Assembly: GCA_018296165.2 (NCBI GenBank)
Contig: JACKQL020000001.1
Coordinates: 1,364,001 to 1,428,000, forward strand
Source: Termitomyces sp. T153
Lineage: Eukaryota > Basidiomycota > Agaricomycetes > Agaricales > Lyophyllaceae
DNA length: 64,000 nucleotides
Direction: 5' to 3'
A program made the translations under genes and the position numbers. A model generated the notes under the pieces. It was given only the letters and a program-made list of their open reading frames with translations. It was not told the DNA's origin and did no database searches. Of the stretch, positions 1 to 11,575 are shown piece after piece (positions within the stretch are counted from its first letter, which is position 1; each line of letters opens with the position of its first letter).

Positions 1-1878
1 CTTGTCTTCTTTCGCTACTCCGCGATGTAATCAAAGTGCCTTTCAAGAGTGCTCATTCTGAAGCAATAGAAGAAGCTTCTGACAAACGGAAAGGCAAATT
101 CAAACATTCAGAGCAATTCACAGCTCCCCACCAAACGCTCATTTTCGTAGCGACAAAGCATCACGTTGAATTCATGTCTGCTTTTTTGACTTCTGCAGGA
201 TATGCGGTGTCTCACATCTACGGCTCCCTGGATCAGTCAGCTCGGACCTTTCAGATGGATCAATTTCGACGCGGAATTACGAGCATCCTTGTTGTGACTG
301 ATGTTGCCGCCCGTGGTATTGACATTCCCGTCCTCGAGAACGTGGTCAACTACGATTTCCCTCAAGGTGCTAGGGTTTTCGTTCATCGAGTGGGACGGAC
401 AGCTAGAGCAGGTCGTCAGGGATGGGCATGGTCATTCGTCACCAACACAGAGCTACCGTATCTCCTAGATCTCCAGTTGTTTCTCGCCCGGCCATTGAAA
501 AATGATGTCACAGAAGATGGCGATGGGCCGTATATTGATTCCCTTGTCCTAGGGACTTTCGAGCGTAGCAAGATTGACGAAGACATCGAGTACATCCGAT
601 CTCTCGAAGATGCGAATCACTCCCTGCCTTCTTTACGAGACGTCATGAAGAGGGGCCATACGTTGTACGAGAAAAGCAAAGGTAAAGCTAGCCCTCCCAG
701 CTACAAACGAGCAAAAGAGATGATCAAAGACCCACAATGGTTGCTTGCGGGTTCCGATTCCGGTACCCATCCTGTGCTTCTGAGAGGCAAGAAGGAACAA
801 AATAGAAGGGTAGAAGAGGAAGCAAGGAAGGCACTGATACGTGCAGTCAACTCATTTACACCTTCTGAAACGGTGTTTGAGATTGGGACGAAGGGCAATT
901 CGACAAATGCAGCTCTTATGAAAGAGCGCAGAAAAGCGCTGAGCAGATCGACTCAGCGTACTTTGACATCAACCACTCCTGCCGCCCAGGAAGAGCCAGA
1001 CGAGTTTGTTTCCACTGGTAACACGATTGAAATGGCGGATGAAGCTGATATCGAAGTACGAGTACAATATCCTTCAGTACAGTATTATCTTCTCTCACAC
1101 TACTTTTTTTAGGCTGTTTTCGGTACATCGTCCAAGAAACAAGGTTACCGGGACTCAGAGTTTTACATGTCGCATTACCAAAAAGGAGCAGCAACTGAGA
1201 AAGGGTACGATAGTTAAACTCACCATTTCATCATGAAGCTGACAAAAGGAATGGTCCAGGTACTCATTGAATGATGGTGCCACCTTTGCTCAACAAGCTC
1301 AGAGTGCTACTTTTGATCTCACTGGAGATGATGTCGTTGCCGGTCGCCAAAAGCGTCAAAGCCAGTTGAATTGGGACAAGAAGAAGAAGAAATTTGTACA
1401 GGGCAATGGCGTTGGCGCGGACAATGTAAAACTTGTGAAAACGGAAAGTGGAACGAAATTGCCAGCTACCTATCGAAGTGGTCGCTTTGAGGAATGGAAG
1501 GCCAAGACAAGGACATCGTTGCCAAAGATTGGTGAAACTGAAATCGGAGTGACTGGTCGTCGGGCAGGAGACACTGGTGGACACAGGTTCCGACACAATG
1601 CGGCACTACCATCAAAACCTCTTGATAAGCTCCACGTGAGCTATGAGAGAAAGTTACGCCAATCGAACAAGAAACGAGAAGGAGAAGGAGAGACGGAGTC
1701 CATTGGAAAGTCAACTCGGCCCGGAGGGCGATATGGGGGCAAGGCCATGGGTAGGGTCAAGTCCGAGCTCAAGACAAGTGAACAGATTAGGAAGAGTAGG
1801 AAAACCATGGAGCAGAAAAGAGCGAAAAACGCTCGTCCTAGCCGGCATTCTGTCGGAAGAAAGAAAGGTCGTCGATAG
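1..1878 (+). CDS. DBP10: ATP-dependent RNA helicase DBP10 (DDX54), 3' part
   Basis: This is the C-terminal half of a DEAD-box RNA helicase; the N-terminal RecA domain lies outside the left edge. The open frame already runs from base 3, so the gene is partial, not started here. Helicase C-domain motif V (ARGIDIP, around 308-328) and motif VI (HRVGRTARAG, around 382-411) are visible. Two introns fit by phase: exons 1-1055, 1113-1204 and 1260-1878. The second exon carries the RDSEFYMSHYQKGA stretch that is diagnostic of the DBP10 C-terminal domain, followed by a Lys/Arg-rich nucleolar-type tail. DBP10 acts in 60S ribosomal subunit assembly in the nucleolus. It converges on the EMP70-type gene, 124 bases away. 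Identification of the family is firm; splice sites are inferred from GT/AG and frame. Confidence 0.93.
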
Positions 1879-2002
1879 TAGATATACATGCGTAGTTACA
1901 ATGATTTATTACATCTCACAAAGACTGACCGACGTCACATTAATGAAATACGTGCTCATGGAAGATCAAGCCTGTATATTAGGACAGACATTCTAGCTAT
2001 TT

Positions 2003-4847
2003 TCAATCGACCCGAATTGCTCTATAAAGCCTATAGACCGCCCAGTATGATGCGAGAAAACCAATCGTCCCTTGAAAAAAACAAACCACAACATCAATCT
2101 CACAACACAAGGAAAGAAGCTGTCTTCCGTACCTGTGGCAAGGAAGTCGACCATCGTAAGGAGAATAAGGTATCCGAGGTATATGACAACGCCCGAAAAC
2201 GAATCGAGGGAAAGACGGGTTACCCAGTAGAAGATGCCGTAAGCGAAGACCCAGAATGCGCTTCCACCACCTGTCATGAAGGCACGCCAATGCCACCTGA
2301 AAGACGTGGAGTAAGTATCGACTAGGATAGAAAATGCAAGAGCGCATACCTGTACTCCTCCGCACATAGAATGAAATACGTGAACAAGATGGTAACGGTG
2401 GCCGTTGTGATTGCTACAACTCCTGCTGTGAGGGCCAAGAATCCAAAAGCGTAGTATGCGCGGGACGCAAAAAGGCTTGTCAGTACGTAGTAAAGTTCAA
2501 TGAAAGTCGCCCCTGTCAAAAACGGTTGGAAGGCAAAAAGTCGTGATTCAAACTGATATCTGACCGAAGGGAAGGATACCACCGATTATAGCTGCAGGCT
2601 GGCGATTTGTTTTTAGTACTTCAATAAATTGAAACACGTCAAAAAATGTACCAAAGGTCGGAGGTATTTGGGACCCGGGGGTATTTGACGAGGAATTGCG
2701 TTCACACGCGTGGGATGCTCAATGGACTATGGCGGGAATAAGTGCTTCAGTTATCAAGATCAGAAAAAAACAAACTTACGCCCTTTCTGGAGCCAAAGTA
2801 GGAGCCAATTGCCGATAACGGTGATGAGATGCCAAACCATAATAAAACAATCAAAAGCATGGTTCCTTCGGAACGTCACCACCGGTGGTTTCATCGAGGC
2901 ATGGCCACCTACCGAACGGGACAGCGCCGGAAGATCCAGCAACAAGTAGACATAGATTGAGGATAAAGAAGATAATAAACACAACCCTGCGCAACGATGA
3001 AGTTCAGCTGAACGGGTCTTCTAAAACAACAGGTACTCTTACGTTGGCAAAATTGTAGCAGTAAGGAACGAATTACTCCGACGGTTGGTCCCACCCAGAG
3101 AGGCATATACACGGCTCGAGAAATATCCTCCGATTCTACAAAAGTATGAGATGCGCCTTGGTAGGAAAGCAATATACATACCCTCCAAATAGTGACCAGC
3201 ATACCATCATGACGGTTGCAAGTGAACCGCGATTGGACGGCGAGAGGAAACCCAGGAGGGCGAATACTGGAGTTCAATGAATGACCGAAACAAGAAGAAA
3301 TACAGCTGGCCCACCAAGTGTCACAGCTACCATAGCACACAGCTGGGTGCCATTTCCGACCATGATGGATAGAACCATGGGATTTTGAGGTGAGCGGAAA
3401 ACTTCACCGTGCACAAGTTTCCATCCCCAGTCTTCTTGGACGTCTTCCTGGGACATCACATTAATGACATTTTAACGATGTATATCTAGAGACTCACGCT
3501 GAGATCGATGGCATTATATCTTGATATCTACAATAATTGATTAGAGATGGGAAATGGTAAAGGTGTAGTATATGAACCCACATCGTGAGATACTCTCCGA
3601 AACAATATCATGGAAACCATGACACAAAGAAACACGACAATGACTATGGAATTGATGACACTGAACCAGTGAATCCGAGGATCCATAATATGCAGATAAT
3701 TGTCCCATCGGGTGGCCTGGGTCATCTAGTGAGTGGGTATGTACCAGAGGAGCAAGAACAAGGCACATATATACCCAGGATGTGTCTGATTCCTGAATTG
3801 TGGCTCGATGAGTTGCTAGAAAGGCGCGTCTCTTCAAAGAAAAGCGCTCACATTCCAAGTGACGCGGTATGTATAGCGAATGGTCTGATTTTGGACTTCG
3901 CTCAGGACCAGTGGCATTAATGGATCAACATTACAAGTTGCAGATTCATGTTGTGAACCCCCGATACTAATCACGTATCAGAGGCCAGCCACAGCACGTC
4001 AGAGATGTTTTGTTCAACTAACCTTGATGGCCACACTAGTACGCCAACGATACGGAAGGTATCCGGAGTGGGTTTGTGGTATCTGCAAGTTGTTCCATGA
4101 CGTATGTATCGTGCCCAAAATAAGATTCTCATACTTGAACATAACATCATAATGGTTATTGAAACTGGGTGGGTCTTGAGATTCAGTATCATAGTAACCA
4201 AGATTAAAGCCTTGGTCAAAGAAAACGTCTCCATTCCTGGTGTCGATCTTCATTGTAGCTGCAGGAAGCCCATCGACAAGCCAGTTGAGCTCATAATCTT
4301 CTTTGATGCGATCATTTATGAATTTAGCTTCTTCACCGGTCACGTCTTCCACTGTACACAGGGTTTGACACGTTCTGTTGTCACCTAACATTTTGATCTG
4401 CAGAGCAAGTCAGGCAGTATGTGTAGCTGCAGGACAGTTTGCGCACGTCATATCGCGAGTTGAAGATCCTGTCTCCAAAGAGAATAGACCCAAGTGACTC
4501 GGGTTGTTTGACTGGGCCCCCTTCGGGTTCACAAAATCGGAATTTGGGGTTGTAATAATCGTCTGGAAGTAAAATTAGCTTCCTGTATTTGGTCACGATT
4601 CGAGAGGTCCAAACAATTGATCATTGATTTCTTAGAGAGTAGAGTGAGTCAATGAACTCATAATACTTACTGAAAGACTCACCAGTTTGTCATCGTCTCC
4701 ATACAAGAGTTTGGGAGTAAGGGCATTGACGAACACAGCGACCTGTTCGTTGAGTTTGAAGTCATGCGGGGCGGCACCAGGAAGATAGAAGGCGCTCGTG
4801 CATAGCGTAGCCCAGAATGTGGAGGCAACCAGGAGTACGAGGCGCAT
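2003..4847 (-). CDS. EMP70: EMP70 / transmembrane nine superfamily (TM9SF) protein
   Basis: The protein starts with a hydrophobic signal peptide, then FYLPGAAPHDFK and VNALTP, the hallmark of mature TM9SF N-termini. The lumenal part holds the conserved run ending in QPESLGSILFGDRIFNS (4381-4596), and the remainder encodes hydrophobic segments ending with the typical GGGSAFW and TGTIGFLASYW region near 2020-2290. Coding is broken by about ten short introns. The extreme C-terminus reads IRVD, so the KxD/E Golgi-retention signal known from this family appears as R-V-D. Members work in Golgi and endosomal membrane sorting and adhesion. The first intron donor is ambiguous: GTAAGT (phase 0) and a GTATTA four bases later; only the second keeps frame with the acceptor before DYYNPKF. 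Head-to-head with the tRNA-ribosyltransferase gene, 158 bases between start codons. Confidence 0.92.
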
Positions 4848-5005
4848 GTGGTTGAGCGTGGAGAATCTGAATTGGCTACCAATTGAGCGTGTTTACCCTG
4901 CCAAATACATGACCTCGATCAAAGTTCGATCGTGTTGTAGATCTCGAACTATTTTTTGTTTTGGACGGCACCCTGGCGGCGCGACAATTCTTTCGAGCTC
5001 GCGCG

Positions 5006-6824
5006 ATGGAGTTCGAGGTAATTGCTAAATGCCATACCACCAAAGCCAGGATATCTAGAATGAAGCTTGCTCGCACGTTCCACGTCTATATTGTCATCAT
5101 CGCACTCTCTAATCACATCTTTCAGATGGCACAACCATGCTGCCGACATTCATGCCTGTCGCTACCCAGGCAGCCATAAAAGGACTCACAGCAGAACAAG
5201 TAGAATCACTCGGCGTTAGTCTCATCCTCAACAATACATATCACCTCAATCTTCGTCCCGGTCTGGAGGTTTTGAAGGCAGCCGGAGGTGCACATAAGTT
5301 TCAAGGCTGGAAACGCAACCTCCTTACGGTACGTATGGTTGTCTGGATGTGCCAATGTATTGACGGAAATCTCAGGATAGTGGCGGCTTCCAACTCGTGT
5401 CACTCAGCAAATTCACAACTATCACAGAGGAAGGCGCACTGTTTGCGAGCCCTTTCACTGGCGAACCCACCATGTTGACAGTGTGTCGAATATGTATCTT
5501 CAATCACTCTATGACTGATGGACCTGGTAGCCTGAAGAAAGTATTGCTATTCAACATACTATTGGTGCCGATATCATCATGCAGCTCGACGACGTAGGTG
5601 AGTAGACCTCCGTTCAAGAAGCCCTTCATGACACAGCTCCTTTGTCTAGTCTCCAGTCTGACAACTGGTCCACGTGTTCGTGAAGCCATGGAACGATCTG
5701 TACGATGGCTTGACCGGTGTATCGATTATCATGAACACTCTGGCAAGAAAGACACACAAAATCTCTTTGCAATAATTCAAGGTGGACTTGATCTCGAACT
5801 GAGAGATAAATGTTTAGATGAGATGATTAAACGCAGAGAGGGGGTAGCTGGGTTTGCCATTGGCGGTCTCAGTGGAGGGGAGGAGAAAGGTATGCCACAT
5901 CAGACTCTGAATGTTTCACAAAAATCTCAGGGAAGTTTGCGTGGCAGATGTGTTCTGGCGAATGTATGTATTCTAATCATGGCTTTTGTGGATGGTGCTA
6001 ATGGCAAGATTAGCATCAAATGCTGCACAGACAAGCTCCCCGAAGATCGTATGTTCTCTTGATCGCTGGTCGACAGCCTCTGAACTGCGTCCAGGGCCTC
6101 GTTATTCCATGGGAATCGGTTTCGCTGAAGGTTAGGGATCAATGACTTATTTGTACAGTTATGAAGTTCTTACACGATTTCTAGATCTTCTTGTTTGCGT
6201 CGCGTTGGGCGTTGACATGGTGCGAGACTTTCTTCCACTTAGTGGTACATCTCATATCTTCTTTTACAGGCCGATTGCGTATTTCCGACACGGACGGCTC
6301 GATTTGGAGTCGCATTGACACATCGTGGACCTCTCAACCTCAGTGCGCCATGTTCGACAAGTCACCTTTAACTAACTCTTACTCTTATACATTTCCACTA
6401 CACTAAGAACTCAGCAAACATGCAAAGGATTTTAAACCTATTGACGATACTTGTCCTTGTCCAACGTGCTCTGATGGAACCTCCCGTGCATATTTGCACC
6501 ATATTGTCACGCACGAGACGGCGGCTGCTCATGGTGAGTCCCGAATAACCATTTGAATGTCTGATTCTACTAAACTATTTCATAGCTATCACATTGCATA
6601 ATATAACTTTTCAGGCGCAAGTCATGGGGCGTGCAAGGTCAGCGATTCTGAACGGGACATTCCCTGACTACTTGCAATCTTTCTTCGCGGAATACTTTGG
6701 TGATACTGGCTATCCGGAGTGGTGTGTGAATGCACTTCGGAGTGTGGGCGTCGATTTGCTTGAAAATAAACAAGTCCCGGTGATACCAGGCCCAGGGGCA
6801 AAGTGGGAGTATGCAAATTCCTAG
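5006..6824 (+). CDS. QTRT1: queuine tRNA-ribosyltransferase catalytic subunit (QTRT1/TGT)
   Basis: The enzyme exchanges guanine-34 for queuine in tRNAs with GUN anticodons. The start is ATG 5006 ([20 protein letters not shown]), which matches the family N-terminus; an upstream in-frame ATG at 4961 looks like leader. Seen across about ten exons are the [12 protein letters not shown] motif, the DSGGFQ active-site motif at about 5380, AIIQGG and GGLSGGE, the [12 protein letters not shown] loop with the nucleophilic Asp (near 6272), and the zinc site CPCPTC at 6452-6469 with a downstream His. The family usually has Phe before DCV; here it is Ala. The first intron (5073-5125) fits the frame only as a GC-AG intron. 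S. cerevisiae lacks this gene, so its presence agrees with a basidiomycete. Convergent with the tyrosyl-tRNA synthetase gene. Confidence 0.93.
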
Positions 6825-6992
6825 ACCGTATAGACCACGGTAAATGGTAAACGATATACAAGGATTCGTTTTGACTTGACCCTAGTCTGCTCTGAGTGTC
6901 GGGATATCCTTTTGACCTCGTCACTTGAAGCTACCGTTCTAGTCTGTAGGCATTAAGCAGTGTATATGGTATTGAAACTAAAGTGGCACTGT

Positions 6993-8815
6993 CTATACGT
7001 CCTCTTTTGCCGCCAGAACAAGCAGTTTGTCCTTTCCAGCACGCAATATAGCCACTCGTTCGTCAATAAGCTGCGACCTGGTAACTTTAAATTGTGGTTC
7101 TGGTACTGTTTGATTGTTAACATAGAGTCCGCGAGCTTGTACGAGATTCCGCGATGCGGCTGTTAAAAACATCAGGTCTAGTCAGTTGTGTCAAACTCGG
7201 AGAGAAATTTACACGTCGAAGCCACAAGGCGGTATTTCGCGGCAAGTTTCATGATAGGAGAGTCGAATAACTCGGTTTCGTTCACCGTCACCAAGCGCGG
7301 GTCACCTTCAAGCGCGGATGTAATCTGTTGAGCAGTAAGCCCGTTGTAATCAGACTCGAAAAGGAGTTTGGTGAGTGTAATCGCTCGAGAAACTCCGGTA
7401 TCTGTACAGTATCAGATACCGCTCGAAATGAAGTAAGTCTGAAGTACCTGAATGAACAATATAGGTTACTTCCGCAGCTAAACGTTTTTGCGCTATACGC
7501 TTTTCAGGTTGTGCCTACCCACGATTCTAAAAAAGGAAAGTCTGAATGGTGGAATAAATAATCGCTCACTATATGGGCCTTCATTATGGAAGCGATCTCG
7601 TCATGATTCAGAAGCGTGAATAATTTCAGGTATTTTTCAACATCAGCGTCATCCACTCTGATGAAATACTGGAGGAAATATCAGGGCCCGTGATTAGCAC
7701 ACAAAGTAAGAGGCGCATGCCTGATAGAAATCGAAGACGCTAGTCAAATTAGCGTCTAACCAGACAGCGTTTCCTGCGCTTTTCCCAAATTTCTCTCCAG
7801 ATGCTGTCGTCAACAACGGTGTGGTGAGGCCGAAAGCCTTGGCCTCTATGTCCTCAGAGTTGGGATCTTCCAAACGACCGATGAGCTCAATCCCTGCAAG
7901 GATATTTCCCCATTGGTCGGAACCACCGATCTGGATAGTGCATTCATGGTTTTTATGCAGGTGATAAAAGTCATAAGCTTGCAGCAACTGGTAAGTGAAT
8001 TCGGTGAAGGAAAGTCCACGCTGAGAAGTCAAGCGAGCTTTTACGCTGACCCGAGAATTTGTTTCAGCACAGATGAGAAATGCTATCCAAAAACTAACCT
8101 CTCTCGATTAAGCATGGTGTTCACACGCGCATGCACTCCCACCGTCCGCAAAAAATCCAGCAAATTGATATTCTCGTGCCACTGAAGATTACTCGTAACG
8201 GCTGGCTCCATAATCAGCCCCTCAACATTCATCCCACGCGACTCAGCGTAAGCGGAGGCACCTCTGAAGAAAGTACGAATTCCTTGAGTCAGGCTGTCGA
8301 CGTTGTCGCTGACTTGTTTTATGTCTGCCAGCTGCCGCTCGGTGAGACGTCCAGAAGGATCGCCTACGCGCCCAGTAGCACCACCTAACTAAAGTTGTTG
8401 TAGAAATCGCAATAACGCGTGTGAACAGCGTGTTTGAACTCACGAGAGGTATTGCCCCATGGCCGCGCAACTTGAAATGCAGCAAGCACATGAGTGGGAT
8501 CAGATGACCAATGTGTAAAGAACCGGCTGTTGGATCAATGCCCACGTATGCAACGTGTCGTTTGGATTCTAGCGCAGCACCGAGGATCTCTGGTCTTGAC
8601 CTCAATTGTCAAGGAAGAGATCGTGGATAGTTTGGTAGAGCGCACCGAGTAACATGGTGAACAAAGCCGCGCTGGATTAGGTCATCGAGAAGACGAGCAG
8701 AAGTAGCATGACCCCTGTATTGTCCTTTTACTGTTTGGAGAACAGAACGTGCATTTCGTGTCAAGTACCGACGCGACAGTGACAACATGAAAACTTGGAG
8801 AGTTACGTAATACAA
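6993..8815 (-). CDS. MSY1: mitochondrial tyrosyl-tRNA synthetase
   Basis: A class I aminoacyl-tRNA synthetase that charges mitochondrial tRNA-Tyr. The HIGH motif appears as SLHIGHL within [14 protein letters not shown] (about 8510-8540). The tyrosine-binding region reads QAYDFYHLH and [11 protein letters not shown], and the KMSKS loop is KFGKS (7779-7793). The last exon encodes a C-terminal S4-like RNA-binding segment containing GLYVNN and [12 protein letters not shown], ending at a TAG at 6993-6995. The N-terminus is rich in Ser and Arg with no acidic residues, as expected for a mitochondrial import signal. Two start codons are possible, 8815 and nine codons later; the longer form is given. 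The bacterial-type [11 protein letters not shown] core and presequence argue for the organellar rather than the cytosolic enzyme. Confidence 0.92.
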
Positions 8816-8897
8816 CGGCTACTTGGAATCTCTTGGAATACGCTATTCTTCTCATACAAGACGCCCACGAGTGTGGAGGGTGCTTGTGTGAGCCTAC

Positions 8898-10535
8898 CTA
8901 TTCTTCCATAAATTTGGTTATTACTCGTCCTATAAATTCATGGTCCTCGACATTTGCACCTCCTCCAGCTAGAGGAATAAATAAATTTAAGTGTTCAGCA
9001 ATCTCTGAACGATACCTACCCATATGTCCCCAGAATGAGTCAATAACTACCAAGCGAGCACTCCCCTGGCAATGAGATACCTCAAATTCGCTGTCCTCGG
9101 GCTGACATACGATCAGGGAAGTTTCAGAAATAAACGAGAGGATACAATTTACAGGGAAATAAAGGTCAGTCTTGCAGGGCATTATTAACCCGCGAGCTTT
9201 GATTGACATCAAGGACCTCTGAAGATCACCGCCATCCCGTACCAACGAGATATCGCCCGATTTCCAGGTTTCCAAAAGAGTGAGGAGGTCATTGGCATCC
9301 CAGTTCATGGCAAAACTTTCCTCCCATTCCTCACGAAGGAAAGAGTTCAAATCGGGGTACCTTCAGCGCAATGAGCTTTTAAATTGTATACACACAGAAA
9401 AGTTGCTTACCGCCCAGAGTACAGGTGGCCATAATTACGATACCACTGACACCATAACTTGGTAGTCATGCATACATAAATTTATAGTAACCTACAGTTT
9501 GACCGTAGGCCCATCCAGCATAGACGCGACCATATGCCCTCAGGCCTCGTTCAGGGGTGGACTTGTAATGACCGTCTTCAAAATCTCTTGAAGCGCTGAG
9601 AGTGGCTTTCAACCCTTCAAGGAAGCTTTGGACGTAGCCCTTCACAAACTGTGACATTATACTGACAATTTGGACGACGTACCATTGATTGTGGGGGCTC
9701 GTTCGAGCAGAGCCACAGATGGCAACATATCTACGAGGTCAATAAGTCTCAATGTGTTGGCATGATGTGAAGTGCACCTTTTAACGAAGTCTGGGAAAAC
9801 CACAGGCCAATAATAAGCCTATCGGAAGTATGTTTCAAGTCTAAAAACTCCAGGTTGTGATATCGCATACTTGCTGGCCGCCCATGGAAAATCCAATAAC
9901 AAGAAAGACCTCCCGGACGCCCAAGTGCTTTGTAAGTACATCATACTGGGCACGACTGGATAACCCCATGGCATTAATGTCAAAGTTCATATCTCGATCT
10001 GTACTTACATGTTGTCCTCGTAGGAAACAGCCGGAAAATATGGGCCATTGTAGGGAGCGGGCTGTATGTGTATTTTGATAGGTGAGAGTACCAGAAGGAA
10101 AAGAAGGCGAGTTACCGTGTTCGAAGGCGACGAAGACTCGAGAGATATCGCTAAGGATGAACAGGAGGAATTCACATCATCAACCGCTTACCTCGCCATT
10201 GGAAAAGAGAGCGAATGTAACGACGAAGTACTTTTCTGGATTCAAGATCTATTCTGCGAAGTAAGCGAGGCTCTCGATTCCGTATCCTGGTCTGGAATTG
10301 CCTTGTCACTTCCGACCATATACAGCTGACCTAGCCGTGGCATTGGATCAGTCATATTGACAGGTTCAAGACATCGTAGAGACAAACTGTCAAGCTTTGC
10401 ACCATAGCAGGTGGGAAAGACTACACAAGGGTTGTCAGGACTGCCGTAGGTGCGAAAGGCGGTTACAGCGTCAGGAATGACGCCGCCCTTGACGCGAAAG
10501 CGGCCATGGTGGTAGTATTGGGTAGTGGAAGACAT
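8898..10535 (-). CDS. alpha/beta hydrolase, homoserine O-acetyltransferase (MET2)-like
   Basis: The family fold is recognised from the nucleophile elbow GFSMGGQQ, with Ser at 9886-9888, the late KTDLYFP segment supplying the Asp, and DSFWGHMG supplying the His (about 9033-9056). The N-terminal part carries YHHGRFRVKGG and FRTYGSPDN, then KYFVVTFALFSNGE and SSPSNTPAPYNGPYFP across two introns. These are features of the fungal branch related to homoserine acetyltransferase, many members of which have no proven substrate. Whether this copy makes O-acetylhomoserine for methionine synthesis cannot be told from sequence. I chose the Met of MSSTTQYYHHGRF (10535); an upstream in-frame Met at 10616 is possible. 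The gene lies just upstream of the tyrosyl-tRNA synthetase gene on the same strand and head-to-head with RPS23. Confidence 0.82.
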
Positions 10536-10680
10536 GAGTGTGAGTTCAAAGGGACCATCTGGACAATGGTATTTATGTTGAGTAAGCTTGGTTGCCAAGT
10601 GGGGCAGACGGTTCACGCGAGGACGCGGCGCGTGGTGAGTGGAAACACACGGACGCGACGGTCACGAGGCTTGGCACAGT

Positions 10681-10717
10681 CACGTGAGTGATGGAACTGT
10701 TACAGTTTTTATAAATA
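10681..10717 (+). promoter_or_regulatory. RPS23 promoter elements: CACGTG box and TATA box
   Basis: A CACGTG E-box at 10681-10686 (in context GTCACGTGA) is followed by TATAAATA at 10710-10717, about 74 bases before the RPS23 ATG. Spacing and order look like a core promoter. The same 255-base gap also serves the divergent hydrolase gene. The elements are seen directly; their use is inferred. Confidence 0.5.
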
Positions 10718-10790
10718 AGGTTCAAGAGCCGGGAGATGCCATAGCGGAGAGGCAAGTGTCTCGCCATCGCCATCGACCTCGACCTCAAGA

Positions 10791-11425
10791 ATGGGCTGTA
10801 CGTCGTCGTCCCCGTTCCCCAGCTAGTGACGCTCATCTATCCATAGCCAACAAACCCCGTGGCCTTCAAGCCGCCCGCAAACTTCGCAATGACCGTCGCG
10901 AAAACCGATGGGTCTGCTCTTTTTCCCTCCCACACTCTGCTCTCCCTCAATTGTCTTCTCTAGGCTGACAAAGCGTATAAAAAACGTGCCCTCGGAAACA
11001 TCTACAAGACCTCTCCCACTGGTGGCTCTTCGCATGCCAAGGGAATAGTGCTTGAAAAAGTCGGTGTTGAAGCGAAGCAGCCCAACTCTGCTATCCGCAA
11101 GTGTGTGCGTGTGCAGCTCATTAAGAATGGAAAGAAGGTCACTGCCTTCGTGCCCGTGAGTTGTCCATGGTGCTTTGGGTCTGTTCTGTTTCTGACCGGT
11201 GTCAGAATGACGGTTGCCTCAACTTTGTCGACGAGAACGACGAAGTCCTTATCTCCGGCTTCGGCCGTCGTGGAAAGGCAAAGGGTGATATTCCCGGTGT
11301 GCGTTTCAAGATTGTCAAAGTCTCGGGTGTTGGCCTGCTCGCTCTCTGGAAAGAGAAGAAGGTCTGTGCAGTCCCCGTCTTGCCTGATTGTTGCTCATTG
11401 TCCGCAGGAGAAGCCCAGATCATAG
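10791..11425 (+). CDS. RPS23: 40S ribosomal protein S23 (uS12)
   Basis: Five exons join in frame: 10791-10797, 10847-10911, 10964-11155, 11206-11361 and 11408-11425, giving 145 residues, the same as yeast Rps23. The first exon is only seven bases (ATGGGCT), so the start is easily missed. The protein begins [17 protein letters not shown] and includes the conserved [10 protein letters not shown] loop, whose proline is the target of prolyl hydroxylation in other eukaryotes, and ends WKEKKEKPRS. It sits at the decoding centre of the small subunit and controls translational accuracy. Each intron obeys GT-AG. The small exons and strong promoter boxes fit a highly expressed ribosomal gene. Confidence 0.97.
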
Positions 11426-11575
11426 GTGATAGGATACTTATTGATTTTACTTGCTCTTTCAATTTATGACCATGTTGTACCTGCACATGCAAATATGATT
11501 CGAAGCCAGCCCTGCTCCAATTGAGTTTTTAGAGTTGATTAGCGTGATGGCTTATTTTTTTCAATTGGAATTGTC

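Noticed and set aside
4596..4690. A 13-base intron (GTGAGTCTTTCAG) after DKL in the EMP70-type gene
   Set aside because: Far too short to splice. A single longer intron with a donor a few bases downstream keeps the frame and the exact family spacing to DYYNPKF.
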